The notes: a model not told the origin generated them from the letters alone. Shown: positions 15,504 through 25,045, numbered from the stretch's first letter. The stretch is 64,000 bases of DNA from [Clostridium] asparagiforme DSM 15981 (GCA_025149125.1 CP102272.1:1054001-1118000); one strand, 5' to 3'. Numbers and translations: made by a program.

Positions 15504-17525
15504 GTGGAATACAGCGTGCGCAAGGCCAATAAACCACAGTCACAAGAACAGGCGGAGGACATGCTGAATCATCTGGATCGTAAAATTTTAAAGTATATCA
15601 TGGAGGAAAAGCATCCGGTATCCAATAAGGAGCTGGCGCTTTCCTGCAATGTGGCGATCAACACCATCCGAAAGGAGATCGCCCTGATCAATGAGGAGAT
15701 GGAAAAACATGGGGTATCCATCGCCTCCAAGACCTCGGTGGGCAATTATCTTGAGATTGCGGACCGGACGTTGGCCGGACCGTATCTTGAAAAAATGTGG
15801 GATCTGTGCAACCGTTACCAGCGGATGGACAACCAGTACCCATCTGAGATTCATTACCTGACGCGAAAGTGCATCTGCTGTTCCGGCTATGTGACGGTGG
15901 AGGAGCTGTGTCAGGAGTTGTACTGTTCCCGTGGGACGATGTTCCGCCATCTTGGCAGCGTGAAGGACATTTTAAAGACCTTTGACCTGACCCTGAAGAA
16001 TAAGCGCGGCTTCCTGACCGTGGAGGGGGACGAGTGGAGTATCCGGCAGTGCCTGATCTATCAGCACAAGATTTATAAGACGACCCTGGAGGAAACCCAT
16101 TATAAAGAGAACGAATTCAAGACGCTGTTCTTTATGCTGGACGGGGAGCCGCTGTTTGACCATATCCGGCGGCAGATGGTGGAGTGTCTGACGGAGCAGC
16201 ACGACTTTTCCCTGCCCCTTCTGTATCTGCCGAAAATGATCCATTATATGCAGTTGAGCTTAAGCCGCCGCCGGCAGACGGCGAATATCCGCTTTACCGA
16301 CGCCCAGGTGAAACGGGCCCGGGATACGGCGGAGTACGCCTTTGCCCAAAGGCTCTATGACCGGCTGGCGCAGAGCCGGCATGTAAAAGTGCCGGAGCAG
16401 GACGTGCTGGGGCTGTCCATGCTGCTGCTCGCTCATGAATCCCGAAACGATCACATCCGGGACATCCCGGAGTACAGAGAATTTTATGAGGAGACGATGG
16501 ATCTGACCGAGCGCCTGACGGCGGTATTCGGCTGTCCGGAAGGGTTGTTTGACGACGCCTTTTTTGAGGACTGGGTTTGTTTCCTCTACCTGCTGCAAAA
16601 CCGGCTGGAATTTCGGATCTATTCGGATTGGGAGGCCTACGGCTATGTGAAACGCAAGGGAATCCGTTCCGCCGATTCCTGCATCTGTTTCGCCCGCTTC
16701 TATGAAGAACGGCATGGGATACATCTGAGCAAGGACAACGCCATCAGCGCGTTTTATATTTTCAGCAGGCTTTTAAAGGCGGACGGCTACTGCTATTACG
16801 CCCAGAAAATTCTGGTGATCTCCCAGTATGGGGTGGCCTGCGCTAAGCTGCTGGCGCTCAATATCCGCAACGGCTACGGCAAAGAGATCCGGGCGGTGGT
16901 GCCCGCCGAGGCATACGAGTACGTGGAGGACGAGCCCACGGAGTTTGATGTGATCCTGACGGACATTGGAAAGAATCGGAAAATGTATCTGGACCTGCTG
17001 TCCTATCATCTTCCGATTTTACAGGTGGAATTTCTGCCGTTCCAGTTCCGCTGCCCGGAATTGGACACCTATTTGAGCGAGGTACAGAAAAACTGCGAAT
17101 GGACGATCCTCAAGAAACAGTATTTCTACCGCACGAATCTCATATCCAAGGAAGGGGTGTTCCAGTATCTTGCGGACCTGTTTGAGCAGTACGGCGTCGG
17201 GCGCCAGGAGTTTCTGACCCATATGCGGGAAAATGACTCCTACGTGGAGATGGAGCGGGAAAACGGGGTGGTGCTTCTGCCGGTGCTGTCCGGGGGGCTG
17301 CAACAGCAGCAGATTGCGGTTCTGCTCAATAAAAACGCGATCGTGTGGAATCATAACCGTTCCCAGATCTTCGTCTGCTACAACCGCCTGGCATCCTACC
17401 AGACCAATCAGATGCTGGACGGCGTGCTGAGAAGATTCGTCCACATAACGGCGGAGACAGCCGACCGGCTGGTCAACGGCAGCGAGGAGCCGCTGGGCGT
17501 GCTCTACCCGGACAGCGGTTTATAA
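15504..17525 (+). CDS. BglG/MtlR-like transcriptional regulator of PTS genes
   Basis: The 673-residue protein begins with a helix-turn-helix (NKELALSCNVAINTIRKEI, about residues 44-62) and a second Mga/HTH-like segment near 130-155 (VTVEELCQELYCSRGTMFRHL). Long helical middle regions fit degenerate PTS-regulation domains. FDVILTDIGKNRKM near 480 resembles an EIIB-like domain, and the C-terminal 150 residues may be EIIA-like. This is the layout of BglG/LicR/MtlR-type activators that sense PTS phosphorylation. It should control the mannose-family PTS genes that follow. The start is uncertain: the GTG used here lacks a good ribosome site, and the ATG at 15561 has GGAGG placed too close. Confidence 0.75.
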   Translation: MEYSVRKANKPQSQEQAEDMLNHLDRKILKYIMEEKHPVSNKELALSCNVAINTIRKEIALINEEMEKHGVSIASKTSVGNYLEIADRTLAGPYLEKMWDLCNRYQRMDNQYPSEIHYLTRKCICCSGYVTVEELCQELYCSRGTMFRHLGSVKDILKTFDLTLKNKRGFLTVEGDEWSIRQCLIYQHKIYKTTLEETHYKENEFKTLFFMLDGEPLFDHIRRQMVECLTEQHDFSLPLLYLPKMIHYMQLSLSRRRQTANIRFTDAQVKRARDTAEYAFAQRLYDRLAQSRHVKVPEQDVLGLSMLLLAHESRNDHIRDIPEYREFYEETMDLTERLTAVFGCPEGLFDDAFFEDWVCFLYLLQNRLEFRIYSDWEAYGYVKRKGIRSADSCICFARFYEERHGIHLSKDNAISAFYIFSRLLKADGYCYYAQKILVISQYGVACAKLLALNIRNGYGKEIRAVVPAEAYEYVEDEPTEFDVILTDIGKNRKMYLDLLSYHLPILQVEFLPFQFRCPELDTYLSEVQKNCEWTILKKQYFYRTNLISKEGVFQYLADLFEQYGVGRQEFLTHMRENDSYVEMERENGVVLLPVLSGGLQQQQIAVLLNKNAIVWNHNRSQIFVCYNRLASYQTNQMLDGVLRRFVHITAETADRLVNGSEEPLGVLYPDSGL

Positions 17526-17604
17526 ACCCGTGTTAAAAGACAAGGCCGCGGGCAGCTGCCAATCATATAACATTCCAACTCACAATTTGATTTATTGATA
17601 CATC

Positions 17605-17634
17605 AAAAGACCGGCCCAATAAGTCGGTTTTTTT
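17605..17634 (+). terminator. Terminator after the PTS regulator
   Basis: AAAAGACCG pairs with CGGTTTTTTT around an 11-base loop, ending in a T run. A TATAAT-like box directly follows it and may belong to the promoter of the next gene. Confidence 0.65.
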
Positions 17635-17716
17635 GTATATAATAACATCAGATTCGCGGACTGATGAACGTGAAAATAAAAAAGTGCATTAATTTTAGGA
17701 GAAGGAGGGAGCTAGT

Positions 17717-18730
17717 ATGAAACGTTTGCCCAGACCGATCAAATCCGACCTGAAGTCCAGGCGTTTTGTGTGGGATGAGGAGCGGGCGATCCGCTGGCCG
17801 TATTACAAGATTCTGCGGGAGTTCAGCACATTGAAGCAGTTCTATCCCGAGATCGACCCCTATGCGGAGGTCTACAGGATGAGGGACAATGTGTACGCGT
17901 GTTTTTCCGAGAGCCTGGATGGGGCCGGGGACGTCTGGTCCTTCGTGATCGACGGGCCCGGGAAGGCCATGGTGATCGATACGGGATTCGGTATAGGGGA
18001 TTTCAAGGGACTGGTGAAAAAGTTGGTGGGGGATAAGCCGCTGATCGTGGTAAACACCCATTCCCATTACGATCACGCCTATGGCAACTGCCAGTTTGAG
18101 CGCTGCTACTGCTCAGAGGCCGAGGTGGCGCGCATGGAGAAAAAGAACAATCCCCATATTTGGGATTATCTGTTTGATGAGAACGGAAATTGCAGGTTTA
18201 CGGAATTTGACCGCAACGACCTGGTTAAGTGGCGGGAGTACGAGATCGTGGGCGTGGAGGACGGCCACATCTTTGATCTGGGGGACGGCTACGAGGTGGA
18301 GCTGGTTATGCTTCCGGGCCATTCTCCGGGGCAGAGCGGTTACTACGACCACCACAACCATATTATTTTTACCGGGGACACGGGCGGGATCTGCGACGCG
18401 GTGCCGGGGGAGCCTTATCCTGAGAACTGCACGGTGGAAGCGCTGCGGGACGCCCTGAAAAAGCTGGAGCCCAGGATGGATGAGATCGAAGCCGTATTCC
18501 CCGGGCATGGCATGCTGGACCAGACCGGCGAGACGCTGCGCTACCTGCTGCACGCTGCGGAGGCGATTTTGGAGGACCCTGAGCGGTACGATGAGATGAC
18601 GGAGCGTTTCAGCCCTTCAACGGGCGAGACGAAAAAGATCATGATGAAATACATCTATCAGGGCTCCGCGATCCGCTATAACCGGCACAACGTGTACAAG
18701 AAAGACCAAATCAAGGGGGCGGAGGCATAG
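17717..18730 (+). CDS. Metallo-beta-lactamase-fold hydrolase
   Basis: The 337-residue enzyme has the zinc motif HSHYDH (His115, His117, Asp119, His120), the second His in MLPGHSPGQ, the Asp in FTGDTGG and a final His in VFPGHG, so both metals can be bound. No signal peptide. It lies between the PTS regulator and a ceramidase-like hydrolase gene that begins immediately after its stop codon, suggesting one operon for an unusual glycoconjugate or phosphosugar ester. The substrate is not determinable; the family includes lactonases, thioesterases and phosphodiesterases. The AGGAGAAGGAGG ribosome site is strong. Confidence 0.85.
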   Translation: MKRLPRPIKSDLKSRRFVWDEERAIRWPYYKILREFSTLKQFYPEIDPYAEVYRMRDNVYACFSESLDGAGDVWSFVIDGPGKAMVIDTGFGIGDFKGLVKKLVGDKPLIVVNTHSHYDHAYGNCQFERCYCSEAEVARMEKKNNPHIWDYLFDENGNCRFTEFDRNDLVKWREYEIVGVEDGHIFDLGDGYEVELVMLPGHSPGQSGYYDHHNHIIFTGDTGGICDAVPGEPYPENCTVEALRDALKKLEPRMDEIEAVFPGHGMLDQTGETLRYLLHAAEAILEDPERYDEMTERFSPSTGETKKIMMKYIYQGSAIRYNRHNVYKKDQIKGAEA

Positions 18731-19963
18731 ATGCTCAGAGCAAGCTCAGGCCGTTACTGCCTGACACCAAAAGGGGAGTTTTATCTGATCGGTTACGGAT
18801 CCAGGTATGAGAGCCGCAGAAAGCCGGCTCAGGGTGTGCACGACGACATCTTCGCCAGAGTCGTTTTGCTGGAGGTGGACGGAACCGAGATTTATATGTT
18901 TAATGCGGATTACCTGGAGTTTGAGGAGTGGTCCTGCGATGAGATCAAGGGGATGATGGCCCGGGAGTATGGATTGAATGAGAATTGTATTTTTTTCAGC
19001 GCCACCCACGACCACCATTCCGTGATGGACTACCACAAACACTGGAATACCGGCGTGTTTTCCCAGGAATACTACGATTTTTACGTGGAGACGGTGAAAC
19101 GGGCCTACGAGGAATGCCACGCGTCCCTGGAGAAGTGCCGGATGTATTTCGGCAGAGGCATGGCGGAGGGCTATTACGGCAGCCGCATCTTTTACGGGGA
19201 AAATGCGGACAACGAGGTGATTCTGGCGGAATGCCGGAACGCGGACGGAAAGGTGGTGGCTGCGCTCTGCAACTGGGCCACCCACTCCACGGTGCTGGAC
19301 CCGGAAAATACGCTGCTCACGGCGGATTATGCGGGCGCAGTGTGCAACGAGCTGTACCGGCTGCGGGGATATTACCCGGCCATGATCGTGGGGGCTGCGG
19401 GGGATTGCAGCAACCGGGCGTGGCGGCAGGGGACGGACTACGCGGAGCTTGAACGGCTGGCCTCCGGCGTTGCAAAGAAGATCAATGAGATTTCCTGCGA
19501 TACGCCGCTGGATTTGCATTTTGAAGGGGAACGTCTGGTGAAGTACCGGGTGAATTATATACCGGAGGATCATACCGGGGAGATTTTGGCGGAGATTGCA
19601 AGGCTTCAGCAGGAAATGGAGCGGGCCGAAGGCGCGCAGGAGAAAAAGCTGCTGTACGACGAGGCCAACAGCCTGAAGCGGAAGCTGGATCTCAGTGAGG
19701 TGGATATCTGCCTGTACTCCAGCATTATCCGGCTGGGGGATCTGGAGCTGGTATCCAGCCCGGGGGAATTGGGCTCAGCGCTGGGAATTGAGCTGAAACA
19801 GTACAGTAAGGCCCGCTGCTGCATGATCTGCGGGTACACAAACGGGTATAAAAGCTATATTCTGCAGCCGGAGCTTATGGAGCACTCCGCCCGCTGCAGG
19901 GCCAGCAAATACCGGCCCTGCGACGTGAGAGGCTATATCGACGCCATCAAAGCCGGGATGTAG
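18731..19963 (+). CDS. Neutral/alkaline ceramidase-like hydrolase (N-terminal domain family)
   Basis: The 410-residue protein resembles the catalytic domain of neutral ceramidases: an early GYGSRYESRRKPAQGVHDDIFARVVLLE, then SATHDHHSVMDYH (zinc-binding histidines near 93-96) and a later NWATHSTVLDPENTLLTADYAGAV with another conserved His. It has no signal peptide and no C-terminal ceramidase domain, so it is probably cytoplasmic with a non-lipid substrate. It starts one base after the upstream metallo-hydrolase stop. Placement in front of PTS genes suggests amide or ester cleavage of an imported phosphorylated sugar derivative; that is inference. Confidence 0.7.
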   Translation: MLRASSGRYCLTPKGEFYLIGYGSRYESRRKPAQGVHDDIFARVVLLEVDGTEIYMFNADYLEFEEWSCDEIKGMMAREYGLNENCIFFSATHDHHSVMDYHKHWNTGVFSQEYYDFYVETVKRAYEECHASLEKCRMYFGRGMAEGYYGSRIFYGENADNEVILAECRNADGKVVAALCNWATHSTVLDPENTLLTADYAGAVCNELYRLRGYYPAMIVGAAGDCSNRAWRQGTDYAELERLASGVAKKINEISCDTPLDLHFEGERLVKYRVNYIPEDHTGEILAEIARLQQEMERAEGAQEKKLLYDEANSLKRKLDLSEVDICLYSSIIRLGDLELVSSPGELGSALGIELKQYSKARCCMICGYTNGYKSYILQPELMEHSARCRASKYRPCDVRGYIDAIKAGM

Positions 19964-20065
19964 ATAAAAAGAATGGATGTTCCGGCAGCGCGGAGAGCGG
20001 CCGCCCCTTGCAGCCGGGAATGCATATAACAACCATGTAAAAAAGAAAAGGAGAGGGGAATTACT

Positions 20066-20836
20066 ATGTTTACGGTACCTCAGATTGTATTAATTATTTT
20101 ATGGTTTACGTTGTACAACGTAATCACAAGCGCCACGGGTTTCGGATTGGTTGCAGGCGGCGTGGTCCTAAACGGGTTGGCAACCGGTCTGATTATGGGG
20201 GATGTGGCCACGGGCTTTTACCTGGGCGGCACCTACGAGCTGATGAACATCGGCTTAAACCCGTTAGGCGGCTCCACTGTGCCCAACTACAATATGGGAG
20301 TTGTGGTTGGCGTGGCGTTCGGAGCAGTGACCAATATGGAAACCGGTATGGCCGTGGGAATTGTGGTGGCGACCCTGGCTTCCACCCTGGACGTGCTGGC
20401 AAAGATGAGCGGATCGTTCTTCCTGCACAAGGCCCAGGAGTGCGCCAGAGCAAAGGATGTGGACTCGGCAGTCCGCTGGATCCATATCGGCCTGTGGCCG
20501 CGTATCCTTCTGACGGCGCCCCTGCCGCTGCTGATCCTGTTCGTGGCGGGCGCTCCCATTGTGGAAGCAGTCAACAACTTTATCCCCGCCTGGCTGCTGG
20601 CCGGATTCAAGAACGCGGGAAATATGCTTCCGGCAATCGGTTTTGCAATCCTGCTGCGCTCCATGAACATCAAGGGGAACTTCCAGTATGTAATCATCGG
20701 CTTCGTGCTGTTCGCGTACTTTGGAATCGGAGCGCTGGGCGCGGCCCTGATCGGCATCGCGCTGGCAATGATCGCGTATTATACCAACAATAAGATTGCT
20801 GAAGTCCAGAACATGGGAGGTGTCGGTGATGAGTAA
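20066..20836 (+). CDS. PTS mannose/fructose/sorbose-family EIIC
   Basis: The 256-residue membrane protein carries many hydrophobic helices and the EIIC-Man signature of glycine-rich segments (LVAGGVVLNGLATGLIMGDVATGFYLGGTYELMNIG). It forms the sugar channel together with EIID. The gene begins the transporter set C-D-B-(small protein)-A and overlaps the EIID start by eight bases. The ribosome site AGGAGAGG precedes the ATG. Sugar specificity within the mannose superfamily (mannose, fructose, sorbose, amino sugars, aldosyl-lysines) cannot be told. Confidence 0.9.
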   Translation: MFTVPQIVLIILWFTLYNVITSATGFGLVAGGVVLNGLATGLIMGDVATGFYLGGTYELMNIGLNPLGGSTVPNYNMGVVVGVAFGAVTNMETGMAVGIVVATLASTLDVLAKMSGSFFLHKAQECARAKDVDSAVRWIHIGLWPRILLTAPLPLLILFVAGAPIVEAVNNFIPAWLLAGFKNAGNMLPAIGFAILLRSMNIKGNFQYVIIGFVLFAYFGIGALGAALIGIALAMIAYYTNNKIAEVQNMGGVGDE

Positions 20837-21626
20837 ATTGACAAAAAGCGATATTAAACGGGCAATGCTGCGCAGCTTCTGCTACCAGTGGCAGAGCTTC
20901 AACTATGAAACCATGCAGTCCGCGGGCTTCGCTCAGTTTATCACCCCGGCGATCAAGAAGATCTATGAGGGCGACGACGAGCTGATTGCGCAGAAGACGG
21001 AGCAGTACCTGTCCACCTTCTACAACACGGAAAATACCATGGGTCAGATCATTCACGGCGCCAGCCTGGCGCTGGAGGAGAGCGAGACGCCGGAGATCAC
21101 CGAGACGGCGGTAGCGCTGAGAACCGGTCTGATGGGGCCCTTCGCGGGACTGGGAGACTCCATCTTTAAGGTCAGTGCCAAGGTCATTTTCGGCTCCCTT
21201 GCCGGATATATGGCGCTGGAAAATTCCGTGGTCGGGCTGCTCTTATGTATCGCGCTCTGCCTGTTCTGCAACGGCTTCGTGCGTTACTGGTTCTTTATGG
21301 AAGGTTACAAACAGGGCGTTTCCTTTATCACCACCAAGCAGGATATGATCAAAGGCCTGACCACCGCGGTCACCATTATGGGCCTGGTTGTGGTGGGCTG
21401 TATGGTGCCTTCCACCATCAAAATCAACATCCCCTTCGTATTTACATACGGGGAGGCCCAGCAGTCGATTCAGGCGATTTTAGATGCTATTTTCCCGTAC
21501 CTTCTGCCCGCAGGCGTGACCGCGCTGATTTACAAAGGGCTGGGAACCAGGAAAATGACTACGGTCAAGATGGTGTGGCTGATTATCGCAGTCTGCATCG
21601 TTCTGACCTGGATCGGGATTCTATAA
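20829..21626 (+). CDS. PTS mannose/fructose/sorbose-family EIID
   Basis: About 265 residues, matching EIID: LTKSDIKRAMLRSFCYQWQSFNYE at the N-terminus, a soluble helical part, then membrane helices with GLMGPFAGLGDSIF near 115. I chose the ATG at 20829, with GGAGGTG upstream, over an in-frame ATG at 20796 inside the EIIC gene. The start overlaps the EIIC stop, which points to coupled translation. EIID is present only in the mannose-type PTS. Confidence 0.92.
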   Translation: MSKLTKSDIKRAMLRSFCYQWQSFNYETMQSAGFAQFITPAIKKIYEGDDELIAQKTEQYLSTFYNTENTMGQIIHGASLALEESETPEITETAVALRTGLMGPFAGLGDSIFKVSAKVIFGSLAGYMALENSVVGLLLCIALCLFCNGFVRYWFFMEGYKQGVSFITTKQDMIKGLTTAVTIMGLVVVGCMVPSTIKINIPFVFTYGEAQQSIQAILDAIFPYLLPAGVTALIYKGLGTRKMTTVKMVWLIIAVCIVLTWIGIL

Positions 21627-21656
21627 ACGCAAGTATATTCAGTTAGGAGAATAAAT

Positions 21657-22154
21657 ATGGGCGTATGTGCAATTCGTATTGATGAGCGGCTGATCCACGG
21701 CCAGGTGGCCACCCTGTGGCAGGGAGCGTGGAACTGCAACCGCATTATGGTAATCGACTCCAAGTCCGCCAACGATCCGATTCTCAAATCGGTTTTGAAG
21801 ATCGCTTGCCCCACCGGGGTGAAGTTAAGCGTGCTGGAGGCGGAAAAGGCCGCGGCAAATCTGGTGAGCGGGAAGTACGGCAGGGAGCGGATCACCATTG
21901 TCACCAAAACGCCTCAGTGCCTCTGCGATCTGATCCGCGGCGGCTATGAGCTGGAGGCGGATATCACGGTGGGCAACATGTCCAACGGGGCGGACAAGAA
22001 ACGGGTGAGCAAAAATATCTGCGTAACGGAAGCGGATGTGGAGAATTTCAACTATCTGAGCGGGCTGGGTTACAAACTCTATTCCCAGATGGTTCCCTCC
22101 GAGGCGCCGTCCCCCTTTATGCCGATGCTGGAAGCCGCGCTGAAAAAGTCTTAA
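21657..22154 (+). CDS. PTS mannose/fructose/sorbose-family EIIB
   Basis: The 165-residue cytoplasmic subunit shows the family hallmark IRIDERLIHGQV with the phosphorylated His14. Length is standard for a free-standing EIIB. It accepts phosphate from EIIA and passes it to the sugar in the EIIC-IID channel. A strong hairpin terminator follows, so the later genes may be made at a lower level. Confidence 0.93.
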   Translation: MGVCAIRIDERLIHGQVATLWQGAWNCNRIMVIDSKSANDPILKSVLKIACPTGVKLSVLEAEKAAANLVSGKYGRERITIVTKTPQCLCDLIRGGYELEADITVGNMSNGADKKRVSKNICVTEADVENFNYLSGLGYKLYSQMVPSEAPSPFMPMLEAALKKS

Positions 22155-22166
22155 GGAAGTGTGACA

Positions 22167-22198
22167 AAAAGCGAACCCGCATTGCCAGGTTCGCTTTT
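22167..22198 (+). terminator. Intra-operon terminator between EIIB and the downstream PTS genes
   Basis: AAAAGCGAACC (22167-22177) and GGTTCGCTTTT (22188-22198) form a perfect 11-base stem with a 10-base loop and a T run. Its place inside the PTS gene set suggests partial termination or antitermination. Confidence 0.85.
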
Positions 22199-22227
22199 AT
22201 CAAAAAGTTGGAAAGAAGGGATCGGAT

Positions 22228-22485
22228 TTGAGCGCAAAAACAGGAGCGGTGCATTTTCTGACAAAATTGAATACAGGCTCATTGTACGCCTATCTGTTCG
22301 TCTGCGCGGGCTGCGCCCTGGCGATGCTGGTCAATCTGGCGGTCCAGGGCGTGGGCGTCCAGGCATTTAACGCAGGGACTTACGAGGAAAAACTGTTGCT
22401 TTTGCTGACGATTGCAGTGGTGGCGGCCTGCGCGGCCGGGGGCACGCTCCTGGCGCTGGCGATCAGGCGGAAACAAATGAAATAG
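22228..22485 (+). CDS. Small two-helix membrane protein in the PTS operon, 85 aa
   Basis: A TTG start with AAGAAGGG upstream opens an 85-residue protein with two hydrophobic helices (about 19-40 and 56-78), a short loop and a basic tail RRKQMK. It is not recognised as any PTS domain. It sits between EIIB and EIIA, after an intra-operon terminator, so an accessory role at the transporter is possible. No ATG start is available in the frame. Function unknown. Confidence 0.6.
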   Translation: MSAKTGAVHFLTKLNTGSLYAYLFVCAGCALAMLVNLAVQGVGVQAFNAGTYEEKLLLLLTIAVVAACAAGGTLLALAIRRKQMK

Positions 22486-22502
22486 AGTGAGGAGATGTTG
22501 TG

Positions 22503-22919
22503 ATGAAAGGGATAGTATTACTCAGCCATGGGTCCCTGGCACGGGGGCTGGCAGACGCGGCCACTTTTTTTATGGGGGATTCCATTGAACAGCTGGAATA
22601 TTGCTGTCTGCGGCAGGATTCGTCCCCGGACGAGTTTGCGGAAGAATTGAAACGGGCTATCGAGAAGGTGGATACCGGGGAGGGCGCGGTGATTTTGGCG
22701 GACCTGTTTGGGGGAACGCCCTGCAACCAGGCGGCACGGCTGCTGGACGATCGGATCGATCTGATCTCCGGAATGAATTTTCCGGTTTTGCTGGAGCTTC
22801 TGACCGCCCGCATGGCCGGGGAGATCGATGTGGCGGCGCTGGTGGAGAGCGCCCGCTCGGGGATTTCGGATGTGAAGGTGATTTTAAACGCGCAGGCCTA
22901 TGATGAGACGGAAGAGTGA
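22503..22919 (+). CDS. PTS mannose-family EIIA
   Basis: About 138 residues with KGIVLLSHGSLARGL, where His9 is the expected site phosphorylated by HPr, and LFGGTPCNQAARL as in the EIIA-Man fold. A free-standing EIIA instead of an EIIAB fusion is common in Firmicutes. The start is the ATG at 22503 after AGGAG; a GTG directly before it is the alternative. Its end overlaps the next gene by about 17 bases. Confidence 0.88.
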   Translation: MKGIVLLSHGSLARGLADAATFFMGDSIEQLEYCCLRQDSSPDEFAEELKRAIEKVDTGEGAVILADLFGGTPCNQAARLLDDRIDLISGMNFPVLLELLTARMAGEIDVAALVESARSGISDVKVILNAQAYDETEE

Positions 22920-23559
22920 CGGTCCGGTAAGGGCGCTGCTCCTGGATTTTGACGGTGTGATCTGCCAGACGGAAACCTATAAGCTGGACCGGATGATGGA
23001 GTATTTCGGGGAGCTGGGGCTGCGGGCCGGGCCCCGGGAGATTTACCGCCTGGCCGGCGGGGTGATTGGGGAAAAGGAAGCAATTCTGGACCAGATTTTT
23101 GGAGGCCAGGAACGGTACCGGAAGGTGAGGGAGCAGGCGCTGGGGTTCAGGCCGCCTATGCCCGCCTATGGGGACGTGATGACTCCCGGAATCGCCGGTA
23201 CTCTTGAGGCGGTGAAGGGCAGGGGCCTCCAGATTGCGGTGGCATCCAATTCCGGCCGGGAGCGGCTGCGCAGGGCGCTGTCGGAGTGCGGTATTCTCCG
23301 GTATTTTGACTGTATCGCGCCGGCCTTCGACCTGGGGCGCAGGAAGCCGGATCCCTGCGTATACCGGTACGCCATGGAGCAGCTGGGAGCTGCGCCCGGG
23401 GAATGTCTGGTTGTGGAGGATTCCGCGATTGGAATCCAGGCCGGTAAAGCCGCGGGGGCCATGGTAATTGCGCTAAAGGATCGGGACGGAGCGATTGATC
23501 AACGGATGGCGGACGTTATCATTACTCAAATCGGGGAAATTCTTGACTACCTATCATAA
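22903..23559 (+). CDS. HAD-family phosphatase / beta-phosphoglucomutase-like
   Basis: The 218-residue protein has HAD motif I LLLDFDGVICQT (nucleophile and acid/base Asp), motif II VASNSG, a Lys in GRRKPDP, and motif IV VVEDSAIGIQAG. Length and cap position fit the subfamily of sugar-phosphate phosphatases and phosphoglucomutases. It overlaps the EIIA gene and probably processes the phosphosugar delivered by this PTS. Two adjacent ATGs (22900, 22903) are possible, and the ribosome site is weak, consistent with translational coupling. Confidence 0.85.
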   Translation: MRRKSDGPVRALLLDFDGVICQTETYKLDRMMEYFGELGLRAGPREIYRLAGGVIGEKEAILDQIFGGQERYRKVREQALGFRPPMPAYGDVMTPGIAGTLEAVKGRGLQIAVASNSGRERLRRALSECGILRYFDCIAPAFDLGRRKPDPCVYRYAMEQLGAAPGECLVVEDSAIGIQAGKAAGAMVIALKDRDGAIDQRMADVIITQIGEILDYLS

Positions 23560-23668
23560 CAGCTCTTGGCGGGAACATGCGTATAGAACGCGGCGGCAGG
23601 TCCGCCTGTATGCCGCCCGGGCTGTTACGGCTTAACGACATGAAGATTGGATAAAAGGAGTGATAACG

Positions 23669-25045
23669 TTGACACAGGCAGTGCGCAAGGACAGGGTGGG
23701 GACCAACCTGACGGAAGGCCCCATCATGAGCAGTCTTTTGCTTTTTGCAATTCCCATTGTGCTGACAAATCTGGTGCAGCAGCTGTATTCTATGGTGGAT
23801 CTGATTGTGATCGGCCAGTATGTGGGAAATATTGGAACCGTGGGGGTTAATACCGGCGGGGAGATGGCGGATCTGGTAACCCCGGTAGCCATGGGGTTCT
23901 CCACGGCCGGGCAGATTTACATCGCGCAGCTGTTCGGCGCAAAGGCGGACCGGAAAATCAAGCAGACGGTGGGCACGCTGCTGAGTTTTATGATGATGAT
24001 CTCGGTGGCGCTGGTGTTTGTAGCATTTTTCTTTCACCGGACGATTCTGGAGCTGCTAAATTGCCCGCCGGAAGCCATGAGCCAGGCCGCCAACTACATG
24101 ATCATCACTGCGCTGGGCTATCCGTTCATTTTCGGGTACAATGCGGTTTGCGGTATTTTGAGGGGAATGGGCGAGTCGAAGCGGCCCCTGTACTTTATTT
24201 TGGTGGCGGCCACGGTGAACATCGTGCTGGATATCCTGCTGGTGGTGGTTTTCCACCTGGAGGCCGCGGGTACGGCCATCGCCACCACCGCCTCACAGAT
24301 GGGGGCGTTTATCGCGGCCTTTCTGTTTATGTGGAAAAAACGGGAGCGGTTTGATTTCGAGTTGAAGCTCTCCTATCTGAAGCTTGACCGGGAAATTTTG
24401 TGGATATTGGTTCGGCTTGGTATTCCCCAGGTGGTGCGGAGCATGTTTGTACGCTTTGGGATGTTGTGGGTGAATTCCAGCGCCAACGCATACGGCCTGG
24501 TGGTTTCGGCCACAAACAGCGTGGGTAACAAGCTTCAGAAATTCCTGGAGGTGTTTATCCAGGGTATCGATACGGCTTCCGCCTCTATGATTGGACAGAA
24601 TTTGGGGGCGCGCAAGACAGAACGCGCGGGCAAGACCACGATCTGCACGGTGACGGCCGCCATGGCCTGCGCCGCCTTCTCCGCCTGCCTGTGCATTTTC
24701 TTCCCCCATCAGATTTTCGGGATCTTTACCAACGACGAGGCGGTGATCGACCTTGGGGCCACGTTTTTGAGAATCTTTATCCTGCACTTTTTCGCCTCCT
24801 CGGTGACCGGGTCCTTCCAGGCCATGGTAACCGGCTGCGGGTTTGTGGAGCTGGGATTTTTCCTGGGTCTGCTGGACGGCGTGATCTGTAAGATCGGACT
24901 CAGCCTGCTGTTTATGAGCGTATTCCATATGGGATATATCGGCATATGGTGGGGAGTGGCCTGCTCGCGGATCCTTCCGGGGTGCATCTGCGTGGGGTAT
25001 TATGTGAGCGGGAGATGGAAGACAAGGAAGCTATTGACGGATTAG
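23669..25045 (+). CDS. MATE-family multidrug/cation exporter
   Basis: The product is about 458 residues with twelve membrane helices, LTEGPIMSSLLLFAIPIVLTNLVQQLYSMVDLIVIGQYVG at the N-terminus, as in the NorM/DinF-like MatE family. It exports toxic compounds using Na+ or H+. The TTG at 23669 has AAAAGGAG eight bases before it; the GTG at 23660 overlaps that site. It stands alone between the PTS set and recJ. Confidence 0.9.
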   Translation: MTQAVRKDRVGTNLTEGPIMSSLLLFAIPIVLTNLVQQLYSMVDLIVIGQYVGNIGTVGVNTGGEMADLVTPVAMGFSTAGQIYIAQLFGAKADRKIKQTVGTLLSFMMMISVALVFVAFFFHRTILELLNCPPEAMSQAANYMIITALGYPFIFGYNAVCGILRGMGESKRPLYFILVAATVNIVLDILLVVVFHLEAAGTAIATTASQMGAFIAAFLFMWKKRERFDFELKLSYLKLDREILWILVRLGIPQVVRSMFVRFGMLWVNSSANAYGLVVSATNSVGNKLQKFLEVFIQGIDTASASMIGQNLGARKTERAGKTTICTVTAAMACAAFSACLCIFFPHQIFGIFTNDEAVIDLGATFLRIFILHFFASSVTGSFQAMVTGCGFVELGFFLGLLDGVICKIGLSLLFMSVFHMGYIGIWWGVACSRILPGCICVGYYVSGRWKTRKLLTD

